The notes under the pieces were generated by a model that was given only the letters and a program-made list of their open reading frames with translations, was not told where the DNA came from and searched no databases. Positions 14,131 to 20,370 of a stretch of 21,684 nt of DNA are shown here, piece after piece. The position numbers and the translations under genes were made by a program. The first letter of the stretch is position 1, and each line of letters starts with the position of its first letter. The DNA lies in contig JBGUZF010000015.1 in the NCBI GenBank assembly GCA_045222795.1, positions 1 through 21,684 on the forward strand. Direction: 5' to 3'. The DNA is from Colimorpha sp045222795 (GTDB lineage Bacteria; Bacteroidota; Bacteroidia; Bacteroidales; P3).

Positions 14131-15470
14131 CAGTCAAACAGTTTTACCATAGCGGCCATCGCCGACGGCAGCGAGAAGAGCACCACCTTGTCGCCGTGCT
14201 TTAGCTGCATGTCGCGGTTGGGCAACAGCGTCTCGCGGCCGCGGATGATGCCGCCCACGGTAGCGCCGTGCGGTATCTCCAGCTGCCCGATGGGCTTGCG
14301 CGTGGCGGGGGCCCACTTTCCGACCACCAGCTCCAGCACCTCGGCGTTAGTGCCGCTGAGCCACTTGCTGCTCACAGCGTCGCCCTTCACGATGAAGCGC
14401 GCTATATAGCTCGCCGTGATGAGCTTGCGGTTGATGATGGTGTCGATGCCGATGTCCTGCGAGATATTGATGAAGCCCGTGTTGTCCACCAGCGCTATGG
14501 TGCGCTTCACGCCAAGCCGCTTGGCATGCAGGCAGGTGAGGACGTTGGTCTCGCTCGAGTTGGTGACACCTATGAAGGCGTCGACATCCTGCAAGCCTTC
14601 CTCCTTGAGGAGCTCGATGTTGGTGGCGTCGCCGTTTATCACCAGTGTGTCGGCCAGCTCGGCGCTGAGGGCTTCGGCCCTCTGACGGTTCTCCTCGAAA
14701 AGAGTTATCTTAAGTCGCTCCTGCAACGAACTGGCGGCATAGCGCCCGATGCGTCCGCCGCCGGCAATCATCACCTTCTTGATGTTCACGGCTTCCTTGC
14801 CGGCCACACGGTTGATGGTCTCCACCTGGTTGGCGCGGCCAATGATGTAGGCCATATCGCCTGCGTGAAACACGGTGTCGCCATGTGGGATGATGGTCTC
14901 GCCGCCGCGCAGCAGCGCCACCACCTTCACCTGCAGGTCCTTATAGGTCTCCACGAGGTCCTTTACGGCGTGGTCGACCACCGGACTTCCGGCCTCGAGG
15001 CGTATCACATACATCGTCAGCAGTCCTCCGCTGAAGTCGAAGAACTCGGCAGCAGCGCTATTGTTCAGCAGGTTGGTAATCTCTTTGGCGGCGATGCGCT
15101 CGGGGCACACCATCTCGTCCACTCCGAGGTCGCGCAGCATATCGCGCAGCTTGGGGGCCAGCAGTTCGACGTTGGTGATGCGTGCCACCGTCTTCTTGGC
15201 CTTGAGTTTCTTGGCCAGGATGCAGCTCATGAGGTTCACGCTCTCGTCGTGCAGCACGGCGAGGAAGAGGTCGCACTCCCCCACGCCGGCGTCCTTGAGC
15301 ACCTGCGGCGATGTGGCGCTGCCCGCCACAGTCATCAGGTCCGTCTCGTTTTCCAGGCGGCTCAGCATCTCCGCATGGGGGTCGACGACGGTGATGTTAT
15401 AATCCAGTTCCGAAAGCGACTTTGCCAGGTAGACACCCACCTCGCCGTCGCCGGCAATGATAATGTTCAT
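14130..15470 (-). CDS. trkA: TrkA potassium-channel regulatory protein
   Basis: This 446-residue cytoplasmic protein has the double RCK layout of full TrkA. The first Rossmann fold starts IIIAGDGEVGVYLAKSL with the acidic end of strand 2 at VVDPHAEML, and the first RCK_C domain covers about 140-225. The second Rossmann fold starts VMIAGGGRIGRYAASSL near 232, and the last RCK_C domain covers about 365-446. TrkA binds NAD(H) and adenine nucleotides and gates the TrkH channel. Length and motifs are standard. It is the first gene of the operon, behind a consensus promoter at 15497-15528, with about 20 bases of leader. One TrkA appears to serve two different TrkH subunits, so mixed complexes or competition are possible. 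Confidence 0.95.
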   Translation of the reverse strand: MNIIIAGDGEVGVYLAKSLSELDYNITVVDPHAEMLSRLENETDLMTVAGSATSPQVLKDAGVGECDLFLAVLHDESVNLMSCILAKKLKAKKTVARITNVELLAPKLRDMLRDLGVDEMVCPERIAAKEITNLLNNSAAAEFFDFSGGLLTMYVIRLEAGSPVVDHAVKDLVETYKDLQVKVVALLRGGETIIPHGDTVFHAGDMAYIIGRANQVETINRVAGKEAVNIKKVMIAGGGRIGRYAASSLQERLKITLFEENRQRAEALSAELADTLVINGDATNIELLKEEGLQDVDAFIGVTNSSETNVLTCLHAKRLGVKRTIALVDNTGFINISQDIGIDTIINRKLITASYIARFIVKGDAVSSKWLSGTNAEVLELVVGKWAPATRKPIGQLEIPHGATVGGIIRGRETLLPNRDMQLKHGDKVVLFSLPSAMAAMVKLFD

Positions 15471-15496
15471 CGTTAGTCAGTCATTGTTTTGAAATG

Positions 15497-15528
15497 CAAA
15501 AATACACATTTTCCACAATGTGACCAAA
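15497..15528 (-). promoter_or_regulatory. Bacteroidota-type promoter of the trk operon
   Basis: On the minus strand TTTG (15528-15525) is followed after 20 bases by TATTTTTG (15504-15497), a full match to the Bacteroidota consensus. The start codon of trkA lies 26 bases further on, so the leader is about 20 bases. The spacer contains the inverted repeat at 15505-15522. Confidence 0.8.
15505..15522. promoter_or_regulatory. Inverted repeat in the trk promoter spacer
   Basis: CACATT-TTCCAC-AATGTG has perfect 6-base arms around a 6-base centre and fills the spacer between the -33 and -7 elements of the trk promoter. A dimeric regulator bound here would block RNA polymerase. No candidate regulator is encoded nearby, and a 6-base arm can arise by chance, so this is a modest call. 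Confidence 0.4.
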
Positions 15529-15555
15529 AAAATATGAAAAACACACCATACCTAC

Positions 15556-15599
15556 GGCACCCCTAAGCCACCTCTAAGGCACCTCTAAGGCACCCCTAT
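15556..15599. repeat. 11-bp tandem repeat, four copies, between trk and etf promoters
   Basis: Four 11-base units read GGCACCCCTAA, GCCACCTCTAA, GGCACCTCTAA and GGCACCCCTAT, followed by a decayed fifth, GGAACTTATGG. The tract lies midway between the divergent trkA and etfB promoters, with its right end about 53 bases upstream of the etfB -33 element. It shares period, copy number and divergent-promoter position with the tract at 2704-2747. Rotated, the two units (CCACCTCTAAG and CCACTTCACAT) agree at 7 of 11 bases. Function is unknown. Confidence 0.8.
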
Positions 15600-15651
15600 G
15601 GAACTTATGGCGGGCTCTGAAACGTTAAAATTAGCGGTGAAGGACATTATT

Positions 15652-15684
15652 TTTGTTCCATAATATAAAAAAAGCGTATCTTTG
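15652..15684 (+). promoter_or_regulatory. Bacteroidota-type promoter of the etf operon
   Basis: TTTG (15652-15655) is followed after 21 bases by TATCTTTG (15677-15684), a full consensus match. The transcript should begin near 15690, leaving a short A-rich leader of about 17 bases before the etfB ATG at 15707. This also decides the etfB start, because a further upstream in-frame ATG at 15653 would lie within the promoter. Confidence 0.85.
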
Positions 15685-15706
15685 CATTTTAAAACTAAAA
15701 CATACT

Positions 15707-16576
15707 ATGAGTTTGAAAATCGTTGTACTTGCCAAGCAAGTGCCTGACACAAGGAACGTTGGCAAGGATGCTATGACAGCCGAGGGTACGGTGAACCGTG
15801 CCGCGCTGCCCGCTATTTTTAATCCCGAAGACCTCAATGCCCTGGAGCAGGCGCTCCGCATAAAGGAACAAAACCCCGGCACCACCGTCGGCTTGCTGAC
15901 TATGGGTCCCCCGCGTGCCGGCGAGATTATCCGCGAAGGTCTCTACCGCGGCGCCGACACCGGCTGGCTGCTCACCGACCGCCTCTTCGCAGGCGCCGAC
16001 ACCCTCGCCACCAGCTACGCCCTGGCCACCGCCATCAAGAAGATAGGCAATGTCGACCTCGTCATCGGCGGCCGCCAGGCTATCGACGGCGACACCGCCC
16101 AGGTAGGTCCACAGGTAGCCCAGAAGCTTGGTCTCAATCAAGTTACCTACGCAGAAGAGATTCTCAGTATCAAGGACGGCAAAGCCACCATTCGCCGCAT
16201 GATCGACGGCGGCGTCGAGGTGGTGGAAGCACCGCTGCCGCTGGTGGTAACCGTCAACGGCTCGGCTGCCGAGTGCCGCCCCGCCAACGCCAAACTGGTG
16301 ATGAAATACAAGTACGCCGCCTGCCCCCTCGAGGTGGCCGACGACGATAGCCGCAAGGCCCTCCGCGCCGAGCGCCAGTACCTCAACCTCACGCAGTGGA
16401 GCGTGGCCGACGTCGACGGCGACCCCGCACAATGCGGCATGAGCGGCTCGCCGACCAAGGTGAAGGAGGTGCAGAGCATCGCCTTCCAGGCCAAGGAGAG
16501 CAAGACCCTCACGGCGAAAGACGAGGACATCAACGCCCTCATTCAAGAACTGTTAAACGAAAAGATTATCGGCTAA
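15707..16576 (+). CDS. etfB: Electron transfer flavoprotein beta subunit
   Basis: This 289-residue protein is EtfB/FixA. It shows the family start LKIVVLAKQVPDT, the segment NPEDLNALEQALRIKE, and DLVIGGRQAIDGDTAQVGPQVA, the AMP/FAD-binding loop signature of the group. With EtfA it forms the FAD-containing dimer that shuttles electrons with acyl-CoA dehydrogenases. It is somewhat longer than the mitochondrial type (about 255), in line with bacterial Fix/Etf forms. Whether it bifurcates electrons cannot be told from visible motifs. The start follows a consensus promoter with a short leader. Its stop codon directly abuts the etfA ATG with no gap, so the two are certainly co-expressed. Confidence 0.95.
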   Translation: MSLKIVVLAKQVPDTRNVGKDAMTAEGTVNRAALPAIFNPEDLNALEQALRIKEQNPGTTVGLLTMGPPRAGEIIREGLYRGADTGWLLTDRLFAGADTLATSYALATAIKKIGNVDLVIGGRQAIDGDTAQVGPQVAQKLGLNQVTYAEEILSIKDGKATIRRMIDGGVEVVEAPLPLVVTVNGSAAECRPANAKLVMKYKYAACPLEVADDDSRKALRAERQYLNLTQWSVADVDGDPAQCGMSGSPTKVKEVQSIAFQAKESKTLTAKDEDINALIQELLNEKIIG

Positions 16577-17599
16577 ATGAACAACGTCTTTGTATATATC
16601 GAGATTGAAGGCACCGAGGTGCGCGAAGTCTCGCAAGAACTACTTACCAAGGGCCGCAAGCTGGCAAATGAACTCGACGTGGAACTTCACGCTGTGGCCA
16701 TAGGCACCGGCATCAAGGGCAAGGTCGAGGAGCAGGTGCTGCCTTACGGCGTTGACAAGCTCTTCGTCTTTGACGCCCCCGAACTCTTCCCTTACACCTC
16801 GGCTCCCCACACCGACATAGTGGTGAACCTCTTCCGCGAGGAGCAGCCGCAGATATGCCTCATGGGCGCCACCGTTATCGGCCGCGACCTGGGTCCGCGC
16901 GTCTCGTCGAGCCTCACCAGCGGCCTCACCGCCGACTGCACGCAGCTCGAGATAGGCCCCTACGAGGACAAGAAGACGGGCAAGGTGTACGAGAACCTGC
17001 TCTACCAGATACGTCCCGCCTTCGGCGGCAACATCGTGGCCACCATCGTCAACCCCGACCATCGTCCGCAGATGGCCACCGTGCGCAGTGGCGTCATGCA
17101 GAAGGCTGTATACGAGGGTAGCTGCAAGAAAGAAGTGGTGTACCCCGAAGTGAGCAAGTATGTCTCTAAAGAGGCCTTCGTGGTGCGCGTGCTCGACCAC
17201 CATGTGGAGGCTGCCAAGCACAACCTCAAGGGCGCTCCCATCGTGGTGAGCGGCGGCTACGGCGTCGGCTCGAAGGAGGGCTTCGACATGCTCTTCGAGC
17301 TCGCCAAAGTGCTGCACGGCGAGGTGGGCGGCAGTCGCGCCGCCGTCGACGCAGGCTGGATAGACAACGACCGCCAGATTGGCCAGACGGGCGTCACCGT
17401 GCACCCCAAGGTGTACATCGCCTGCGGCATCAGCGGCCAGATACAGCACATCGCCGGCATGCAGGACTCGGGCATCATCATCAGCATCAACTCCGACCCC
17501 GAGGCCCCCATCAACAAGATTGCCGACTACGTTATCACCGGCACGGTGGAGGACGTAGTCCCCAAACTCATCAAGTATTACAAACAGAATAGCAAATAA
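16577..17599 (+). CDS. etfA: Electron transfer flavoprotein alpha subunit
   Basis: This 340-residue protein is EtfA/FixB. The N-terminal domain (about 1-190) carries GATVIGRDLGPRVSSSL. The C-terminal FAD domain (about 210-335) carries VSGGYGVGSKEGF, GGSRAAVDAGW, QIGQTGVTVHPKVYIACGIS and QHIAGMQDSGIIISIN, followed by DPEAPI and ADYVITG. These are the classic FAD-binding signatures of the family, all intact. It lies between etfB (no gap) and an acyl-CoA dehydrogenase gene (2-base gap), so its electron partner is very likely that dehydrogenase. No iron-sulfur ETF-quinone oxidoreductase is in the window. Confidence 0.96.
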   Translation: MNNVFVYIEIEGTEVREVSQELLTKGRKLANELDVELHAVAIGTGIKGKVEEQVLPYGVDKLFVFDAPELFPYTSAPHTDIVVNLFREEQPQICLMGATVIGRDLGPRVSSSLTSGLTADCTQLEIGPYEDKKTGKVYENLLYQIRPAFGGNIVATIVNPDHRPQMATVRSGVMQKAVYEGSCKKEVVYPEVSKYVSKEAFVVRVLDHHVEAAKHNLKGAPIVVSGGYGVGSKEGFDMLFELAKVLHGEVGGSRAAVDAGWIDNDRQIGQTGVTVHPKVYIACGISGQIQHIAGMQDSGIIISINSDPEAPINKIADYVITGTVEDVVPKLIKYYKQNSK

Positions 17600-17601
17600 T
17601 C

Positions 17602-19311
17602 ATGGCAAACTACTATACCGACCACCCGGAGATTGACTTCCACCTCTCTCATCCCCTGATGAAACGCCTGGTGGAACTGAAAGAAGACGGCTTCAAGGAC
17701 GCCAAGGAGTTCGACTACGCCCCCGTCGACCACGAGGATGCCATAGAGAACTATCGCCGCATCCTCGACATCACTGGCGACGTGGCTGCCAACGTCATCG
17801 AGCCCAACTCGGAGAGCGTCGACCTCGAAGGTCCGCACCTCGAGAACGGCCGCATGATATACGCCTCGAAGACTTTCGAGAACCTCGATGTCACCCGCAA
17901 GGCTGGCCTCTACGGTGTCTCGATGCCGCGCCGCTACGGCGGACTCAACCTGCCCTCCACCATCTTCTCGATGATGAGCGAGGTCATCTCGGCCTCCGAC
18001 GCCGGCTTCCAGAACATCTGGAGCCTGCAGAGCTGCATCGACACCCTCTACGAGTTCGGCAGCGATGAGCAGCGCGAGAAGTACATCCCCCGCATCTGCG
18101 CCGGCGAAACCATGAGCATGGACCTCACCGAGCCCGACGCAGGCAGCGACCTGCAGCGCGTGATGCTCAAGGCCACCTTCGACGAGAAGGAGAACTGCTG
18201 GCGTCTGAACGGTGTGAAGCGCTTCATCACCAACGGCGACTCGGACATCCACCTCGTCCTCGCCCGTAGCGAGGAGGGCACCAAGGACGGCCGCGGCCTG
18301 TCGATGTTCATATACGACAAGCGTAACGGCGGCGTCGACGTGCGCCACATAGAGCACAAGCTCGGCATTCACGGCTCGCCCACCTGCGAACTCACCTACA
18401 AGAACGCCAAGGCCGAACTCTGCGGCGACCGCAAGCTGGGCCTTATCAAATACGTCATGGCCCTGATGAACGGCGCCCGCCTGGGTATCGCCGCCCAGAG
18501 TGTCGGCGTGGAGCAAGAGGCCTACAACGAGGGCCTCGCCTACGCCCGCGAACGCGCCCAGTTCGGCGAGAAGATTATCAACTTCCCCGCCGTCTACGAC
18601 ATGCTGAGCCGTATGAAGGCCAAGCTCGACGCAGGCCGCTCGCTGCTCTACTGCACCTCGCGCTATGTGGACATCTACAAGAGCCTCGAGGACATAGCCC
18701 GCTTCCGCAAGCTGGAACCCGAGGAGCGCGCCGAGATGAAGCAGTACAGCCGTCTGGCCGACGCATTCACGCCGCTGGCCAAGGGTATGAATAGCGAATA
18801 TGCCAGCCAGAATGCTTACGACGCCATAAGCATTCACGGCGGATCGGGCTTCATCATGGAATACAAGAGCCAGCGCCTCTACCGCGACGCCCGTATCTTC
18901 AGCATCTACGAGGGTACCACACAGCTGCAGGTGGTGGCAGCCATCCGCTATGTCACCAATGGCACCTACCTCCAGGTCATCAAGGACATGATGCAGAGCG
19001 AGGTGAGCGAGGAGATGAAGCCCCTGAAGGCACGCATAGCACCGCTGGTGGACCTCTACGAGAAGGCTGTGGCCTACGTCAAAGAGCAGCAGAGCGAAGC
19101 CGTGCACGACTTCCTGGCACGCCGCCTCTACGACATGACCGCCGAGATCATCATGAGCCTCCTCATAATGGACGACGCCACTCGCGCCCACGAACTCTTC
19201 AGCAAGAGCGCCAACGTCTATGTCCGTATGACTGAGGAAGATGTATGCGCCAAGGCCTACTACGTGATGCACTTCACCGAAGCCGACCTTGCAAGTTTTA
19301 AAGCAGAATGA
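17602..19311 (+). CDS. Acyl-CoA dehydrogenase, long form
   Basis: This 569-residue flavoprotein belongs to the acyl-CoA dehydrogenase family. Signature 1 is MDLTEPDAGSDLQ (about 173-185), and the core motifs KRFITNG and YARERAQFGEKI are present. Signature 2 is ISIHGGSGFIMEY near 410-422, and IYEGTTQLQ holds the catalytic base Glu437. It is longer than short-chain enzymes (about 380) because of an extra C-terminal helical domain of about 130 residues (450-569), as in Bacteroidota homologs and the very-long-chain type. It would oxidise acyl-CoA, or run in reverse on enoyl-CoA in an anaerobe, with electrons passed through the adjacent EtfAB. Chain-length preference cannot be read. It starts 2 bases after etfA. 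Confidence 0.93.
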   Translation: MANYYTDHPEIDFHLSHPLMKRLVELKEDGFKDAKEFDYAPVDHEDAIENYRRILDITGDVAANVIEPNSESVDLEGPHLENGRMIYASKTFENLDVTRKAGLYGVSMPRRYGGLNLPSTIFSMMSEVISASDAGFQNIWSLQSCIDTLYEFGSDEQREKYIPRICAGETMSMDLTEPDAGSDLQRVMLKATFDEKENCWRLNGVKRFITNGDSDIHLVLARSEEGTKDGRGLSMFIYDKRNGGVDVRHIEHKLGIHGSPTCELTYKNAKAELCGDRKLGLIKYVMALMNGARLGIAAQSVGVEQEAYNEGLAYARERAQFGEKIINFPAVYDMLSRMKAKLDAGRSLLYCTSRYVDIYKSLEDIARFRKLEPEERAEMKQYSRLADAFTPLAKGMNSEYASQNAYDAISIHGGSGFIMEYKSQRLYRDARIFSIYEGTTQLQVVAAIRYVTNGTYLQVIKDMMQSEVSEEMKPLKARIAPLVDLYEKAVAYVKEQQSEAVHDFLARRLYDMTAEIIMSLLIMDDATRAHELFSKSANVYVRMTEEDVCAKAYYVMHFTEADLASFKAE

Positions 19312-19337
19312 TTACTAACCTCAAAACACAATAAGTC

Positions 19338-20342
19338 ATGAAAAAGATATCCGTTTTATTGTTGGCCTTGGCGCTGGTATTCGGTGCTCAGGCTCAGTTC
19401 GGCAGAATCGGCAACGCCGTGAAGAAAGGTGTCGAGAAAGGCGTTGAGAAGACCGTCGAGAAGAAGGCTCAGCAGAAGGCCGAGCAAGAGGTGGGCAGAG
19501 CCCTCGACAATGCTTTCGGAATAAAACAGCAGCCCACGGAAGCCAAGGTGCAGAAAGAGAACCTGGACAAGGAGGACAGCCCCAAAAGCGAGACCAAAGA
19601 AGGCCAGATACCCACTCCCGAGGAGGTGATGGCCACCGTACCGCAGCTGCCCTCGTACCAGAACATCGCCGAGTACCTCTGCGAGCAGAACCGCGAGAAC
19701 CCGCGCACCCTGAAGATGCTCACCAATCCCATGACGAAGTTCCTCACCCAGATGGGTCTGGCTGCCGCATCGGGCTATGTGACCATGATGAGTGCCAACG
19801 GCACCGGCGCATTGTACTACTATGACGAAGCACTGCTCGAAGAGCTCGGCATCGAAGGCGAGAAATACGAAAACATGTCGGAGAAAGAGAAAGAAGCATT
19901 GGCACAGCAGTATGCCGCCGAGTTGCAAGAACGCTACATGCGTACCGCCGAGATGCTTGGCAGCGACAACAAATACCAAAAGATGCTCAACGATTACACC
20001 GCCATAGACAAGGAAATCGAGGAGATCTACAACAAGGCCGATGAGAGTTGCAAAGCCATGTGGAGCAGTAAATATGCCGGCAAGTCGAAAGTGTCGGAGA
20101 ACGACATGTGCGACTACTATGGCGAGGCAGTGCCCGTCTACTACAAGGCCATCACCGAAGCCATGAAGATACGCAAAGACCGTCAACTCGGCATTGCCAA
20201 AGACATTGACACCTACGTTCAGGACCTTGCCAAAGAGCGCCGCGGCGAGGTGTATGCAGGCTTCTACAACCAGGGCGGTCTCTGCGCCACCTCGTATGTC
20301 GCCGACGCCGCACGTCTGATGAGCATCCCCGACCCCCGTTGA
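19338..20342 (+). CDS. Secreted protein of unknown function
   Basis: I do not recognise this 334-residue protein as a characterised family. It has a clear signal peptide (about 1-19, VLLLALALVFGAQAQ). A highly charged, Ala/Lys/Glu-rich amphipathic segment follows (about 20-60, with KKGVEKGVEKTVEKKAQQKAEQE), then a low-complexity linker (65-95). A mostly alpha-helical domain from about 97 to the end contains helices such as MSEKEKEALAQQYAAELQER. Two cysteines occur in the helical domain near residues 242-256 and others elsewhere, but no catalytic motif is evident. It starts 26 bases after the acyl-CoA dehydrogenase gene and 28 bases before the WG-repeat gene, so it may be part of the etf transcript or form a small secreted-protein pair with the WG gene. 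Confidence 0.8.
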   Translation: MKKISVLLLALALVFGAQAQFGRIGNAVKKGVEKGVEKTVEKKAQQKAEQEVGRALDNAFGIKQQPTEAKVQKENLDKEDSPKSETKEGQIPTPEEVMATVPQLPSYQNIAEYLCEQNRENPRTLKMLTNPMTKFLTQMGLAAASGYVTMMSANGTGALYYYDEALLEELGIEGEKYENMSEKEKEALAQQYAAELQERYMRTAEMLGSDNKYQKMLNDYTAIDKEIEEIYNKADESCKAMWSSKYAGKSKVSENDMCDYYGEAVPVYYKAITEAMKIRKDRQLGIAKDIDTYVQDLAKERRGEVYAGFYNQGGLCATSYVADAARLMSIPDPR

Positions 20343-20370
20343 AACAACACACAATAACACATAAAAGCAA

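Noticed and set aside
12770..14137. Alternative minus-strand frame within the first trkH
   Set aside because: The product is Arg/Gly/His-rich without membrane helices, whereas the overlapping frame gives a complete TrkH with four filter loops.
8306..15470. A dedicated new ion-homeostasis island (ClC, OmpA-like, Trk)
   Set aside because: The genes lie in alternating directions with separate promoters, and each is a common housekeeping type, so neighbourhood alone does not support a single system.
17578..19272. Long minus-strand open frame opposite the acyl-CoA dehydrogenase
   Set aside because: It is a codon-bias shadow; the sense strand encodes all acyl-CoA dehydrogenase signatures, and the antisense product has no recognisable domain.
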